NCBI RefSeq assembly: GCF_004155535.1
Contig: NZ_RYUH01000006.1
Coordinates: 1 to 64,000, forward strand
Length of the DNA stretch: 64,000 bases
DNA from: Bifidobacterium pseudolongum subsp. globosum
GTDB taxonomy: Bacteria; Actinomycetota; Actinomycetes; Actinomycetales; Bifidobacteriaceae
Reading direction: 5' to 3'
A program made the translations under genes and the position numbers. Of the stretch, positions 1-11,720 are shown one piece after another. Within the stretch, counting starts at the first letter, position 1; every line of letters begins with the position of its first letter. A model generated the notes under the pieces. The model was not told the origin of the DNA, searched no databases, and was given only the letters and a program-made list of their open reading frames with translations.

Positions 1-178
1 GGAATCATTTCGGACACACGAAATGGCCAGGCGCCATAATGACCGGACACATCATGAACACCCCGACACGCCAATCGGCAGAAGGCTTCAGCTCAGATTA
101 GAGACACATCTTTTGGCGTATAACCCTTGATTCTTGCACTGTTGCTGTCAATCTTCTGCTGTGGCGGGCTGCTTTCCT

Positions 179-355
179 GCTACGGGTAGTGCTTCTTGCG
201 CTACGGGTAGTGAATGTGCCTTGGAGACCCGAGTAGAATCGTTGAAAAACGGCGGGTTTTATCAGGGGGTACGGTGAGGAAGCACTACCCGTAGCAGAGG
301 AAGCGCTACCCGTAGCAAGGAAGCGCTACCCGTAGCAAGGAAGGCTGACCTAGCA
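179..355. repeat. Family A inverted element, locus 1
   Basis: Two direct copies of the 14-mer GCTACGGGTAGTGC (179-192, and 200-213 with one change) are spaced 21 bp. A central core follows, with GTAGAATC and then GTTGAAAAACGGCGGG (233-256). Three copies then read in the opposite direction, starting at 282, 303 and 323, with a decayed fourth near 341-355. The arms could pair into a long hairpin. The same architecture recurs at six other places in the window. Confidence 0.85.
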
Positions 356-389
356 ACTGTTCTTGGGGCATCGCAGCAGCTGCCTAGCA

Positions 390-700
390 GAGGTTTCTCA
401 TTCTCGGCGATCATCAGCATTACTTTCGTCTTAGCTTCTTGAGGTTTCTCATGCTCGGCGGTCTCCGGGATGACTTTCGGCGAAGTCTGTCTGAGGATCG
501 TCATGTTGTATGCCCTGATTCATGACGAATCTCTGTACCTTTCTGAGGTTTCTCATCCTCGGCGGCTTCCAGCATGACTTTCGTCTTATGCTCTTTGAGG
601 CTTCTCATTTTCGGTAGCCATCAGCATTACTTTCGTCGTACAACTTCTGAGGAACGTCATGCTCGGCAGTCAAATTCATGACTTTCGTCTGAGACATACT
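390..700. repeat. Family B 52-bp tandem array, locus 1
   Basis: A GAGGNNNNTCATG block starts at 390, 441, 493, 545, 597 and 649, giving an almost invariant 52-bp period. Most units also contain ATGACTTTCGTC or a close variant about 26 bp further on, and the stretch between the two conserved blocks varies. No reading frame is conserved between units, so this looks like a non-coding tandem array. Confidence 0.8.
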
Positions 701-702
701 GA

Positions 703-2613
<1,911 letters not shown>

Positions 2614-2618
2614 CTCCC

Positions 2619-2837
2619 GCTACGCGTAGTGCAGTGCTTTCTTCGCTACGGGTGGTGCTTCTCCTGCTACGGGTAGTGCTCACCCCAGTAGTCCTCTTGC
2701 TACGGGTAGTGTCATCGCGCGCAACACGCCCGGATTTTATGGGAAAATCCACTACCCGTAGCGCGAGAAGCACTACCCGTAGCAAGAAGGCTGCCGGGGT
2801 GGGCACTACCCGTAGCGGAAGAGGCACTGCCCGTAAC
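2619..2837. repeat. Family A inverted element between obgE and proB
   Basis: Forward copies of GCTACGGGTAGTGC or one-base variants start at 2619, 2645, 2666 and 2699. Reverse copies start near 2749, 2770, 2803 and 2824. The middle (2713-2748) reads CCCGGATTTTATGGG and is less conserved than in other copies. The first copy begins only 6 bp after the obgE stop codon, so any obgE transcript end would fall inside the hairpin-forming arms. This is the longest copy in the window. Confidence 0.8.
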
Positions 2838-2908
2838 GGAAATATTGCAGGGAAGGCGCAAGGAAGCTGCCCCGGTATGATGTGCGTGAGAACAAAGGAG
2901 CTGAACGG

Positions 2909-4051
2909 ATGGAACAATCCACGCCGATGACGCAGGAAGACGTGCGCCGGGCGGTCGCCGCGGCGCACACCGTGGTGGTGAAGGTCGGGTCGAGCTCGCT
3001 CACTCAGCCGTCGGGGCACCTGGACGTAGATAAACTCACCGCGCTCGTCGGCGCGATCGCCCAAGTGCACATGCTCGGCGGCAACATCGTGCTCGTTTCG
3101 TCGGGTGCGATCGCCGCCGGCTTCGGCCCGCTCGGGTTCAGCTCGCGGCCGACGGACGTGGCGACCCAACAGGCCGCCGCGTCGGTGGGGCAGGGTCTGC
3201 TCATGGCGCAATACGAGGCCGCGTTCGGCCGGTACGGCATTCGCGTGGGGCAGCTACTGATCACCGCGGAAGACACGATGCAGCCGCGCCAATACCGCAA
3301 TGCGCGCCGCACGATGGCCACGATGCTCGAGCTGGGCGTCGTGCCGATCGTCAACGAGAACGACGCGCTCGCCAGCAACGAAATCCGTTTCGGGGACAAC
3401 GACCGCCTCTCCGCGCTCATCGCGAACATGGTGCGCGCTGACGCGCTCGTGCTGCTGACCGACGTCGACGCGCTGTACACGGCGCCGCCGAGCGAGCCCG
3501 GGTCGCGCCGCGTGCCGTTCGTGCCGAACGTGACCAAGCTGATCGACGAGATCCGCGTGGGCGGCTCCGGCTCGGGCGTGGGCACCGGCGGCATGGTCAC
3601 GAAACTCGAGGCGGCGCGCATGGCTGCGGTCTCGGGCATCCCCGCGGTCATGACGAGCGCGGCCAACGCGGGCCCCGCGCTCATGGGAGACACTGTGGGC
3701 ACCGCGTTCGCGCCGGTGCGCCAGCGCGGGTCGGCGCGCCGCCTGTGGATCAAATTCGCCTCGCACCCGCAGGGCACACTCGTGGCGGATGCCGGCGCCG
3801 CCTCCGCCGTGCGCGGAGGGCGCGCGAGTCTGCTCGCCGCCGGCGTAGTGGAGGTGCGCGGGCAGTTCGCCGCGGGCGATGCCGTGTGGATCGACGACGA
3901 GGCCGGCAATCACCTCGCACGCGGGCTCGCCGGGTTCGACGCTGAGGAGATTCCGCACATGCTCGGCCGCACGAGCGCGCAGCTGCGGCGTCTGCTTGGG
4001 GAGGAATATGCGCATCCGCTCGTCCATCGAGACAACCTGGTGTTGATCTAG
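2909..4051 (+). CDS. proB: Glutamate 5-kinase
   Basis: Catalyses the first step of proline synthesis, ATP-dependent phosphorylation of glutamate. The protein has 380 residues. The N-terminal amino-acid-kinase domain (about 20-260) shows KVGSSSL near residue 25, [14 protein letters not shown] and the [12 protein letters not shown] segment; a C-terminal PUA domain covers about 280-370. The ATG at 2909 is preferred because AAAGGAG lies 8 bp upstream; an in-frame GTG at 2882 would put that Shine-Dalgarno inside the gene. No proA gene is adjacent. The aminotransferase gene begins 35 bp downstream. Confidence 0.95.
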   Translation: MEQSTPMTQEDVRRAVAAAHTVVVKVGSSSLTQPSGHLDVDKLTALVGAIAQVHMLGGNIVLVSSGAIAAGFGPLGFSSRPTDVATQQAAASVGQGLLMAQYEAAFGRYGIRVGQLLITAEDTMQPRQYRNARRTMATMLELGVVPIVNENDALASNEIRFGDNDRLSALIANMVRADALVLLTDVDALYTAPPSEPGSRRVPFVPNVTKLIDEIRVGGSGSGVGTGGMVTKLEAARMAAVSGIPAVMTSAANAGPALMGDTVGTAFAPVRQRGSARRLWIKFASHPQGTLVADAGAASAVRGGRASLLAAGVVEVRGQFAAGDAVWIDDEAGNHLARGLAGFDAEEIPHMLGRTSAQLRRLLGEEYAHPLVHRDNLVLI

Positions 4052-4086
4052 GCATGTTGTTGCGGTCCGGCAGTAGCATGAGAGCC

Positions 4087-5313
4087 ATGACCAACACAGA
4101 TTCCCTCCCCCTGTCTGACCGCATCAACCATGTGGCGCCGAGCGCCACACTCGCCGTGGATTCCAAGGCGAAAGCCATGAAGGCCGAAGGCATAGACGTC
4201 ATCGGTTTCGGCGCCGGCGAACCGAATTTCGCTACGCCCGAGGCGATTGTGGCCGTGGCCGCCGAAGCCGTGGTCGACCCGCGCAACTACCGCTACACGC
4301 CCACCGCCGGCCTGCCCGAACTGCGCGAGGCGATCGCCGCGAAGACGCTGCGCGACTCCGGTTACGAAGTGGAGCCGGCGCAGGTCGTGGTGACGAACGG
4401 CGGCAAGCAGGCCGTCTACGAGACATTCCAACTGCTGCTCAACGATGACGACGAGGTCATCATCCCCACCCCGTACTGGACGAGCTACCCCGAGGCGGTC
4501 AAGCTCGCAGGCGGCAAGCCGGTCGAAGTGTTCGCCGGCGCCGAAGTGAACTTCGAGCCGAACGTCGCCGACCTCGAGGCCGCGCGCACCGAGCGCACGA
4601 AGGCGGTCATCGTCACCTCGCCGAACAATCCGACCGGCGCGGTCTGGAGTGAAGAGACGATCCGCGCGATCGGCGAATGGGCGATCGAGCACGGCATCTG
4701 GGTCATCAGCGACGAGATCTACGAGCATCTCACGTACGACGGCGTGCACACCACGTACATCGGCGCCGCCGTGCCCGAAGTGCGCGAACAGCTGATCGTG
4801 CTCAACGGCGTGGCGAAGACCTACGCCATGCCGGGCTGGCGCGTCGGCTGGATGGTCGCGCCCGCGCGCGTGGCCAAGGCCGACGCCAAGCTGCAGGGGC
4901 ACATGACGTCCAACGTGAACAACATCGCACAGCGCGCGGCGCTCGCGGCGGTGTCTGGTCCGCTCGACGCGGTGGACCGCATGCGCGAGGCGTTCGACGC
5001 GCGCCGGCAGGCGATCGTCGCGGCGCTCAACCAGATCGACGGCGTGCACTGCCCCACGCCGAAGGGCGCGTTCTACGCGTTCCCCGACGTGCGCGGGCTA
5101 CTGAACCGCCCGATGGGCCTCAACGGGCAGGTGTTCGCAGACACGTCGGCGCTCGCCGCCGCGCTGCTCGACGAGGCGCACGTCGCGGCCGTGCCCGGCG
5201 AGGCGTTCGGCGCGCCCGGGTACTTGCGCTTCTCGTATGCGCTCGCCGACGACCAGCTCGCCGAGGGCATGCGCCGCTTCCAGGAGTGGGTCGCCGCTTC
5301 GCCCGCTGCGTGA
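4087..5313 (+). CDS. Aspartate aminotransferase-type PLP enzyme (class I)
   Basis: Fold-type I, PLP-dependent aminotransferase of 408 residues that probably interconverts aspartate/2-oxoglutarate and oxaloacetate/glutamate. Visible motifs are [12 protein letters not shown] near the start, TNGGKQA, SPNNPTG (about 178), SDEIYEHL, and the PLP-binding lysine in [13 protein letters not shown] (about Lys244). The start at 4087 gives a conventional subgroup N-terminus, [20 protein letters not shown]. The substrate cannot be fixed from sequence; prephenate or related amino donors are possible in this subgroup. The gene probably shares a transcript with proB. Confidence 0.9.
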   Translation: MTNTDSLPLSDRINHVAPSATLAVDSKAKAMKAEGIDVIGFGAGEPNFATPEAIVAVAAEAVVDPRNYRYTPTAGLPELREAIAAKTLRDSGYEVEPAQVVVTNGGKQAVYETFQLLLNDDDEVIIPTPYWTSYPEAVKLAGGKPVEVFAGAEVNFEPNVADLEAARTERTKAVIVTSPNNPTGAVWSEETIRAIGEWAIEHGIWVISDEIYEHLTYDGVHTTYIGAAVPEVREQLIVLNGVAKTYAMPGWRVGWMVAPARVAKADAKLQGHMTSNVNNIAQRAALAAVSGPLDAVDRMREAFDARRQAIVAALNQIDGVHCPTPKGAFYAFPDVRGLLNRPMGLNGQVFADTSALAAALLDEAHVAAVPGEAFGAPGYLRFSYALADDQLAEGMRRFQEWVAASPAA

Positions 5314-5353
5314 GTCGGTAGCTGTGTGAGCAGCCTCTGCCTGTACCTGTACT

Positions 5354-5665
5354 AGACGAAAGTCATGCTGTGCGCCTGCACGCATGACTTTCGTCGTAGG
5401 TGGGGAGAGGTTTGGCGTGTTGTGGGGGTTTGGGGATGACGTTCGTCAAGTAAGACAGAGGGTTGTCGTGATTTGGGTGGATATGCATGACTTTTGGCGT
5501 AAGTGGGCAGAGGATTGTCATGGTTTGGGTGGTGGAGGATGACTTTCGTCGTAGGTGGGGAGACGGTTGTCATGGTTTGGGTGGGTATGCATGACTTTTG
5601 GCGTAAGTGGGCAGGGGATTGTCATGGTTTGGGTGGTGGAGGATGACTTTTGGCGTAGATGAGGG
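5354..5665. repeat. Family B 52-bp tandem array, locus 2
   Basis: The block (G/C)ATGAC-TTYGKC starts at about 5382, 5435, 5486, 5538, 5590 and 5642, a 51-53 bp period, with GAGGNTTGTCATGGTTTGGGT between most of them. Upstream, GACGAAAGTCATGC (about 5355) faces GCATGACTTTCGTC (about 5382) as a perfect 14-bp inverted pair. The 5314-5853 gap holds nothing else except the tRNA-Trp promoter near its end. Confidence 0.82.
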
Positions 5666-5749
5666 GAGGGTCGGTGGATGCGGTGGGGAGAGGGATGGCA
5701 CACGGCACGTGGTGAAACGTGTGCGACACGTGAAGATACACGCGGGGAT

Positions 5750-5778
5750 TTGGCGAAGTCGCCATGAGCCGCTACTAT
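5750..5778 (+). promoter_or_regulatory. Predicted promoter of tRNA-Trp
   Basis: TTGGCG (5750-5755) and TACTAT (5773-5778) are 17 bp apart, a sigma-70-like arrangement about 75 bp before the tRNA gene. This is inferred from spacing and resemblance only. Confidence 0.5.
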
Positions 5779-5853
5779 ATTCACTTGGCGGTTTTGCGAA
5801 GCCACCGGCAGGGTCCGAAAGGCGCCCGGCGGCGGGCTGAGCATGATCTTCCT

Positions 5854-5926
5854 AGGGAAGTGGCGCAATTGGTAGCGCAACGGTCTCCAAAACCGTAGGT
5901 TGTGGGTTCGAGTCCCGCCTTCCCTG
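5854..5926 (+). tRNA. tRNA-Trp(CCA)
   Basis: Cloverleaf of 73 nt. The acceptor stem pairs AGGGAAG with CTTCCCT and leaves discriminator G5926. The anticodon stem ACGGT/ACCGT encloses the loop CTCCAAA, giving anticodon CCA. The T arm contains GGTTCGAGTCC. No CCA end is encoded. It sits directly before secE-nusG, a common actinobacterial arrangement. Confidence 0.97.
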
Positions 5927-5980
5927 CAAAGACCATCGAGTAAGATCGAGTGAGCTTACCAAGCTATTTCTGGAGGGATC

Positions 5981-6211
5981 ATGGCTGCTAAGACAGATCA
6001 TGGCGAAGAAGTCGTCAATCCGAACATCTTCATGCGCATCGGCTTGTTCTTCAAGCAGATCATCGACGAACTGCGCAAGGTCGTGACCCCCACCCGCAAG
6101 CAGCTGTTCTGGTGGTCGCTCGCGTCGTTCATCTTCGTGCTGCTGCTCATGGTGTTCGTTACCGCAATGGACTTTGGTCTGGGCAAGCTCGCACTGCTGA
6201 TCTTCGGCTGA
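5981..6211 (+). CDS. secE: Preprotein translocase subunit SecE
   Basis: Small essential membrane subunit that clamps SecY in the SecYEG channel. The 76 residues comprise a short polar N-terminus, the conserved amphipathic segment FFKQIIDELRKVVTPTRKQL and one transmembrane helix (about 45-70), the single-span form typical of Gram-positives. The ATG at 5981 has GGAGGG 3 bp upstream of its spacing region. nusG follows after 85 bp, in which a TATACT -10-like box (about 6235) may give nusG extra transcription. Confidence 0.95.
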   Translation: MAAKTDHGEEVVNPNIFMRIGLFFKQIIDELRKVVTPTRKQLFWWSLASFIFVLLLMVFVTAMDFGLGKLALLIFG

Positions 6212-6296
6212 TCCGCGCCGTTCGCTCCACCCGCTATACTCTGGCTGAAGGTAATATTCGTTCTGAATACATACAATCAAGCAAAGGTGAACGTGC

Positions 6297-7298
6297 ATGA
6301 GTGACGAAGTGAATCTCGAGAACCTCGACCAGCTGCCCGACGCAGCTGACGACCAGTCGCAGGTAGACGTACAGGCTATGACGTTCAGTGCGCAGGAGCC
6401 CGCCGATGCCGCGCTGGCCGACGCACAGGGAGAGATTGACGCCGTCGCCGCCGCCTCGCCGAGCGAAGACATTGCCGAAGGCATGGCCTACGACTCCGTG
6501 GAAGCCGCCGACTCCGCCTCCGCGGACGATGCGGGCGAAGCCGCGCACGACAGCCTGCAGGATTCCATCGACGATTCGCCGGAAGGCGATGTGTCCGCGA
6601 AGTCCGAAGGCACCGCCAACGCGGACGCCAACAACGACGGGCCGGCCGCCGAAGCCGACGAGGCCGAAGAGGAAGCCGCCGACGCCGGCGCACTCGCCGT
6701 CAAGGAATTCTCCAAGAGCCTGCGCACACTCGAAGGCAAGTGGTACGTGCTGCACACGTATTCCGGTTATGAGAAGCGCGTGAAGAGCAACATCGAATCC
6801 CGTGTGGCCAGCTTCGGCCTCGAAGACACCATCTTCCAGGTGGAAGTGCCGATGGAAGAGGTGGAGAAGCACACCGAAAAGGGCAAGAAGGTCATCACGC
6901 GTGTGCGTGTGCCGGGCTATGTGCTGATTCGCATGTGGCCGGACGAGGACGCGCGCCGCATTGTGCGCGAGACCGAGGGCGTGACCGGCTTCGTCGGCCC
7001 GACCCGCGAGCCTGCGCCGCTGAGCCGCAAAGAGGTTGTGGCCATGATGGCCCCGATGATCGCGTCCGAAGCGCTCAAGAAGGCCGGTGACAAGCCGGCC
7101 GCCGCCAAGAAGCGCGTCATGGAGGTCTCGTACGCCGTGGGCGATCAGGTCACGGTGACCGACGGCCCGTTCGCCACGATGTCCGCCGTCGTCTCCGACG
7201 TGGAGCCGACGACGCAGAAGCTCACCGTGCTCGTCTCGATCTTCGGCCGCGACACGCCGGTCGAGCTCGGCTTCGACCAGGTCGAAAAGCTCGCCTGA
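6297..7298 (+). CDS. nusG: Transcription termination/antitermination factor NusG
   Basis: NusG binds RNA polymerase and modulates pausing, Rho termination and transcription-translation coupling. The protein has 333 residues, against about 180 in E. coli. Residues 1-140 are a highly acidic, Ala/Asp/Glu-rich extension of low complexity. The NGN domain begins at about 148 ([14 protein letters not shown]), and the KOW domain follows from about 280 ([12 protein letters not shown]) to the end. Actinobacterial NusG proteins often carry an acidic N-terminal extension, and this one is long. A strong hairpin terminator starts 12 bp after the stop. Confidence 0.97.
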   Translation: MSDEVNLENLDQLPDAADDQSQVDVQAMTFSAQEPADAALADAQGEIDAVAAASPSEDIAEGMAYDSVEAADSASADDAGEAAHDSLQDSIDDSPEGDVSAKSEGTANADANNDGPAAEADEAEEEAADAGALAVKEFSKSLRTLEGKWYVLHTYSGYEKRVKSNIESRVASFGLEDTIFQVEVPMEEVEKHTEKGKKVITRVRVPGYVLIRMWPDEDARRIVRETEGVTGFVGPTREPAPLSRKEVVAMMAPMIASEALKKAGDKPAAAKKRVMEVSYAVGDQVTVTDGPFATMSAVVSDVEPTTQKLTVLVSIFGRDTPVELGFDQVEKLA

Positions 7299-7309
7299 TT
7301 CTTTACGTG

Positions 7310-7341
7310 AAAACCGGCCGTGCACTACGGCCGGTTTTGTG
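7310..7341 (+). terminator. Rho-independent terminator of secE-nusG
   Basis: AAAACCGGCCG (7310-7320) pairs with CGGCCGGTTTT (7328-7338) across a 7-nt loop, with the U tract forming part of the 3' arm. Confidence 0.88.
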
Positions 7342-7482
7342 TTGCGCGCGGGGCCCACAAGTCCCGCGCGCATGGCATACTGGAAAAGTTGTGTGCGTAC
7401 GCGCGCGACAAATCATCAGTTGCGGAAGGTACGGGGAGGTCCCGTGCCGTTTGTACCGCTTCAGAGAAAGAAGAACCATATT

Positions 7483-7914
7483 ATGGCTCCTAAGAAGAAA
7501 GTCTCGGCGCTGATCAAGCTCCAGATTGAGGCTGGCAAGGCCAACCCGGCCCCGCCGCTGGGCCCGGCTCTGGGTTCGCACGGCGTGAACATCATGGATT
7601 TCTGCAAGGCGTACAACGCCAAGACGCAGGACAAGATGGGCCAGATCATCCCTGTCGAGATCACCGTCTACGAAGACCGTTCCTTCGACTTCATCCTGAA
7701 GACCCCGCCGGCGGCTGCGCTGCTCAAGAAGGCCGCAGGCATCACCAAGGGCACCGACAACCCGCTGACCACCAAGGTCGGTTCGGTCACCAAGGATCAG
7801 GTCCGCGAGATCGCCGAAACCAAGATGGCTGACCTTTCCGCTCGTGACATCGACGCTGCCATGAAGATCATCGAGGGCACTGCGCGCTCGATGGGCATCA
7901 CCGTGAACGACTGA
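7483..7914 (+). CDS. rplK: 50S ribosomal protein L11
   Basis: L11 binds the GTPase-associated region of 23S rRNA. The 143-residue protein starts [20 protein letters not shown] and shows the N-terminal [20 protein letters not shown] segment and a C-terminal rRNA-binding domain ending [10 protein letters not shown]. The ATG at 7483 matches the family length; a longer upstream frame would add about 48 residues encoded by leader DNA. The leader (7342-7482) contains a CATACT -10-like box near 7376. rplA follows after 22 bp, forming the conserved L11 operon. Confidence 0.98.
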   Translation: MAPKKKVSALIKLQIEAGKANPAPPLGPALGSHGVNIMDFCKAYNAKTQDKMGQIIPVEITVYEDRSFDFILKTPPAAALLKKAAGITKGTDNPLTTKVGSVTKDQVREIAETKMADLSARDIDAAMKIIEGTARSMGITVND

Positions 7915-7936
7915 GCTGAGAGGATAGGTAACCATC

Positions 7937-8626
7937 ATGGCTAAGCACTCCAAGAAGTATCGTGAAGCGGCCGAGCGCATCGACCGTAACAACCTGTACA
8001 CCCCGGAAGAGGCCATCGCTCTGCTCAAGAGCATGCCGGCCTACAACTTCGACCAGACCGTCGAAGCTGTGCTCCGTCTGAATGTGGATCCGCGCAAGGC
8101 CGACCAGCTTGTCCGCGGCTCCGTGAACCTGCCGAACGGCACCGGCAAGACCGCCAAGGTGCTCGTGTTCGCCCGTGGCCCGAAGGCCACCGAGGCCCTC
8201 GAGGCCGGCGCCGACATCGTCGGTGACGACGATCTGGTCGAGCAGGTCGCCAACGGCTTCCTCGACTTCGACTCCGTGGTCGCCACCCCGGACATGATGG
8301 GCAAGGTCGGCCGCCTGGGCCGTGTGCTCGGTCCGCGTGGCCTCATGCCGAACCCGAAGACCGGCACCGTGACCATGGACGTCACCAAGGCGATCAAGGA
8401 CATCAAGGGCGGCAAGGTCGACTTCCGCGTCGACAAGAACGGCAACCTCAGCTTCCTCTTCGGCAAGCTGAGCTTCACCGCCGAAGCCCTCGATGAGAAC
8501 TTCCGCGCTGTGGCCGACGAGATCAAGCGTCTCAAGCCGTCCACCGTGAAGGGCCGTTACATCACCAAGGCCACGATCAGCTCCACGATGAACCCGGGCA
8601 TCCCGGTGGATCCGGCCTCGCTCTGA
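7937..8626 (+). CDS. rplA: 50S ribosomal protein L1
   Basis: L1 forms the mobile stalk at the tRNA exit site. The 229-residue protein has the family length and contains the signature [20 protein letters not shown]. In many bacteria L1 also represses its own rplKA mRNA; I did not identify the RNA site here. A GAGAGGATAG ribosome-binding region precedes the ATG. The operon ends at a strong terminator 51 bp later. Confidence 0.98.
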   Translation: MAKHSKKYREAAERIDRNNLYTPEEAIALLKSMPAYNFDQTVEAVLRLNVDPRKADQLVRGSVNLPNGTGKTAKVLVFARGPKATEALEAGADIVGDDDLVEQVANGFLDFDSVVATPDMMGKVGRLGRVLGPRGLMPNPKTGTVTMDVTKAIKDIKGGKVDFRVDKNGNLSFLFGKLSFTAEALDENFRAVADEIKRLKPSTVKGRYITKATISSTMNPGIPVDPASL

Positions 8627-8676
8627 GCGAAGTGTTGAGCTGAAGCCTGTTCGCACAGGCTCTTCGGTAGCTGACA

Positions 8677-8712
8677 CAGCGCCCCGCACGTTTGCGTGCG
8701 GGGCGCTGTTCG
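8677..8712 (+). terminator. Rho-independent terminator of rplK-rplA
   Basis: A perfect 14-bp stem (8677-8690 with 8695-8708), core GCGCCCCGCACG, has a TTTG loop and is followed by TTCGT. A smaller hairpin, AGCCTGT/ACAGGCT, precedes it (about 8643-8661). Confidence 0.9.
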
Positions 8713-8784
8713 TATATGCGCGGGGTGCCCTGCGGGTTGCGAGCCGGCGGCCGAAAATAACGCCCCGCCGCTACACTGGGCAGC

Positions 8785-9564
8785 ATGGTGGAACGTGAGC
8801 AGGCGGATATTCTGGATCTTTTGGCGGGGCATACGGACGATACGACGATCATGCGGCTCACGTTCGAATGCCTGCTTGCAGGGCTCGACGACGACCGTGT
8901 GGTCTCGCTGCTCAACATCATCGGTTGGCGCGGCGACTTCAGCTGTTTCGCCATCGGCGGCGAACCGGCGGAATCGCTTGGCGCCACCGCTTCCGCAGTG
9001 AGCAAAGCCGTCGCCGACCTGGGCGGCGAAGCCCCGCTGATTGGCACGTATGGGCGGTATGTGCTCGTCTGCATGCGCGTGCAGGCGGCCGTCTCGCCGG
9101 AAGTGGCGTGCACGGCGGTTGCCGGAGCGTTCTCTGCGGCGCCGCTCTACCTGAGCCCCGTGCGCACCGGTGCGCGGGGGGCGAGCCACGCCCTGCACGA
9201 AACGCTGTTTTCGCTGCAGGCGGCGCCTTCGCTGCAGCATGCGCCCCGCCCGCTGCGTGCGGACGACCTGCTGCCCGAGCGCGCGCTTCTCGGTGACGAG
9301 ATCGCCCGCGAGGAGCTGTATTGCAACGTGTACCGTGTGCTGTATGGCGACCACGCCGACGATCCGACGTTCCTGACCGTCTCCACGTTTTTGAGCTATG
9401 GAGGATCGTTGGAACTGACGGCGAAAGAGCTCAACATCCACCCCAACACCGTGCGTTACCGGCTCAAACGCGCCGCCGAGACGACCGGCTGGGACGCGAC
9501 CGACCCGCGTGACGCGTTCGTGCTGAACACGGCGATCGCGATCGGCCGCATGCACGACGCCTAG
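8785..9564 (+). CDS. PucR-family HTH regulator, FasR-like
   Basis: Probable DNA-binding transcription regulator, 259 residues. The C-terminal 60 residues form an HTH_30-type domain with SLELTAKELNIHPNTVRYRL (about 208-227) followed by KRAAETTGWDATDPRDAF. That arrangement strongly recalls Streptomyces FasR, the PucR-type activator of fatty-acid synthesis genes. The N-terminal part lacks a recognisable sensor domain. A TACACT box lies 7 bp before the ATG, which suggests a leaderless mRNA. Its position 9 kb from the FAS gene, in the acc/bio/fas neighbourhood, supports a fatty-acid role, but the target is inferred. It ends tail-to-tail with the next gene, overlapping 4 bp. Confidence 0.8.
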   Translation: MVEREQADILDLLAGHTDDTTIMRLTFECLLAGLDDDRVVSLLNIIGWRGDFSCFAIGGEPAESLGATASAVSKAVADLGGEAPLIGTYGRYVLVCMRVQAAVSPEVACTAVAGAFSAAPLYLSPVRTGARGASHALHETLFSLQAAPSLQHAPRPLRADDLLPERALLGDEIAREELYCNVYRVLYGDHADDPTFLTVSTFLSYGGSLELTAKELNIHPNTVRYRLKRAAETTGWDATDPRDAFVLNTAIAIGRMHDA

Positions 9565-11669
9565 CGCTGCCCCCGGGGCGTGCCGCGCACCCAGTCGCCG
9601 CCGCGGTTGTCGCGTGCGAACATGATGCACAGGAACCCGAAGACGAACGCGATCGGCAGCATGTGGCGCTCGAAATTGTTCGCCGGCGCGGTGATCATCA
9701 CGCCCATCAACAGCAGGAGCGGCATATGCCAGCTCAGTGCGCGCCATCGGCGCAACGCGAGCTCGGCGGCGCCGATGAGCAGCGTCAGGGTGACATAGAA
9801 ATTGCCGTGCGTGACCCAACCGAGCACCGGGATCCGGCTCCACTGCCGCGCCACATGCGCCACGCCGCCGCGCCAATCGTGATTGTAGTATTTGATCCAC
9901 GTGTTGGACCGCTGCACGTAATCATTGTCCACGTAATAGCTCATCGGCACGTACGGCGGGTCGAACACGTCGAAATACCCGTATGATTTTGCGAACAGCG
10001 CGTCGAACGCGGTCTGCGGGTCCGCGCGCACGATCTCGAGCCATGCGGCGTTGAACTGCTTCATGTCTTCCGCCGTGACCGAACGCCAGCGGTAGCTCAC
10101 TTTCTTCGACTGGATGCCCGACGATTTGACCGGGTCGGCGTCCTCGCTGCGGTACGCCTGCGCCATCTGGTCGATGTTGAAGATCGGCGCGAGTTTTTTC
10201 GCAGCGCTTTCGGGAATCGCGCCCGGGTTGCGCTGCGCCACGCGCGCGATCATCTGCAGTTGCGCGCCGCGGCTTTCGATCGGGTCGCCGCCGATGATCG
10301 CGCCCGAGCCGATCAGCATGGCGATCGCGCCGTGCATGAGCACCGTCGGCAGCAGCAGGGTGAGCAGGTACAGGCGCCAGCGGCGGCGGTCGGCGAGCAG
10401 CGACAGCACCACTTGGGCCATGATGATGTACCACGCGTATTTCGCGCTCACGAGCATGACGACGCACGAGACGATCAGTGCGGCGATCGTAACGGGGCGC
10501 GTGGGGTGCGGGCGGCCGGAGCGGTGGGTCATGTACAGCTCGTACATCAGGCCGAACCACCAGGTGAACGCGAACGCGAACAGGGGTGACTTGGTCAGTG
10601 AGATTGTGGAGAACGTGACGAGCGGGCAGCACAGGAACAGCAGCAGCACAAGCGTGCGGGAGGCCGGGCCGGCGGGGGCGCCCATGGTGTGCGCTGCGGG
10701 CTGGGTGAACGCGCGCAAGCCATGTTCGGGGTGGGTGAAATCGATTGGATCCGCGGTGCGCAGGCGTTCGGGGTGCGCGTAATCCGGGTGCGTGCGCCGG
10801 CCCGGTGCCGTGTGCGCAAGCCACGGCAGATTGAAGAAACGGTTGGCGGCGGAGGCGCAGCAGAAGCCGGCGAAGACCCACTGCAGGGCGGCGAGCGCCA
10901 CAAACCCGGCATCGTTCGAGCCGGTCAGGTAGCGGGACAGCGCTGCGGTGGCGCCGTAGACCACGGTGAGCACGATGTTGTGCTGGTCGGTCAGGTATGT
11001 CGGGTCGGCGGACCACATGTAATGCGCGGTGGGGTAGATGTCCATCGGCACAAACGAGAAGAAGCCGATGTATGGCTGCTCAAGGCCGGTCCACTGGTTC
11101 CACGCCCAGGCGAATTCGCGCGTCTGCGAAAGGATGTCGGCGCCGTACGCCACGAGCAACGTCGTGGGGACCCACAGCCAGCCGATCGCGAGCACAAGCC
11201 AGATGCGGCGCCAGGTGCCGGTCGCGCGCATGATGAAGCGCCCGGCGGCGGCGAAGAATCGCGCGGCGCGCGGCGGCAGCGTGGGCATGCGCGTGGAGAA
11301 CGCTGTGTGTGGGGTGGAGCCTGTTGTGCGGTGGGCGGAACGCACCAGCAGCCACACGATGCCGAGACACACCGCGAACATGGCCACGAACGCCGCGCCG
11401 TTGGTCCAACGGAAGGCGGCGAGCCCGGCGTCGGCGCGCATCAGCGGGCCGATCGCGGTGCACCAGGCGATCCACGCGCACGCCAGTGCCGCGATGCCCC
11501 AGCACAGCGCTGCCCCCACGCGTGCGGGCGCGTGGGCGGTGCCGGCCACTGCGGCGGCGGTTGGGCCAGCCGGCGCGCCGGGGGTGCCGGTGGTATGCGG
11601 GACGGCTGGTGCAGTGGCGTTGCGTGTGCGGACGGGCGTGGTGGAGTGGCCCAGATGATCGCGATCCAT
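9561..11669 (-). CDS. Large polytopic membrane protein (possibly DUF6020-type)
   Basis: Integral membrane protein of 702 residues with about 11 or 12 hydrophobic spans. Examples are ALACAWIAWCTAIG near residue 60, FVAMFAVCLGIVWLLV, LVLLLFLCCPLVTF and the C-terminal FVFGFLCIMFA. A loop region at about 430-560 is soluble and rich in charged residues. The layout resembles uncharacterised bifidobacterial glycosyltransferase-like membrane proteins of the DUF6020 type, but I see no catalytic motif that settles this. The gene is transcribed toward and slightly overlaps the FasR-like gene; birA lies 51 bp upstream on the same strand, so the two may be co-transcribed. Confidence 0.7.
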   Translation of the reverse strand: MDRDHLGHSTTPVRTRNATAPAVPHTTGTPGAPAGPTAAAVAGTAHAPARVGAALCWGIAALACAWIAWCTAIGPLMRADAGLAAFRWTNGAAFVAMFAVCLGIVWLLVRSAHRTTGSTPHTAFSTRMPTLPPRAARFFAAAGRFIMRATGTWRRIWLVLAIGWLWVPTTLLVAYGADILSQTREFAWAWNQWTGLEQPYIGFFSFVPMDIYPTAHYMWSADPTYLTDQHNIVLTVVYGATAALSRYLTGSNDAGFVALAALQWVFAGFCCASAANRFFNLPWLAHTAPGRRTHPDYAHPERLRTADPIDFTHPEHGLRAFTQPAAHTMGAPAGPASRTLVLLLFLCCPLVTFSTISLTKSPLFAFAFTWWFGLMYELYMTHRSGRPHPTRPVTIAALIVSCVVMLVSAKYAWYIIMAQVVLSLLADRRRWRLYLLTLLLPTVLMHGAIAMLIGSGAIIGGDPIESRGAQLQMIARVAQRNPGAIPESAAKKLAPIFNIDQMAQAYRSEDADPVKSSGIQSKKVSYRWRSVTAEDMKQFNAAWLEIVRADPQTAFDALFAKSYGYFDVFDPPYVPMSYYVDNDYVQRSNTWIKYYNHDWRGGVAHVARQWSRIPVLGWVTHGNFYVTLTLLIGAAELALRRWRALSWHMPLLLLMGVMITAPANNFERHMLPIAFVFGFLCIMFARDNRGGDWVRGTPRGQR

Positions 11670-11720
11670 AGTCAGCGATTGTACATTTCGCCCGGAATGC
11701 CTTCCCCTGCCGCTATTTTG

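Noticed and set aside
262-504. Short frames through family A repeats giving peptides such as LPLLRVVLP and TTRSGRSTT
   Set aside because: The same peptides arise wherever the repeat occurs, in both strands and several frames, without start signals. Only the fas copy is convincingly translated.
390-700. Possible CRISPR array from the regularly spaced repeats
   Set aside because: The period is 52 bp, but the repeats are imperfect, the intervening sequences are partly shared between units and loci, and no cas gene is nearby. A tandem satellite fits better.
5352-5880. Minus-strand frames of 73 and 120 codons across the 52-bp array
   Set aside because: They simply translate the tandem repeat, and frame and sequence change between units.
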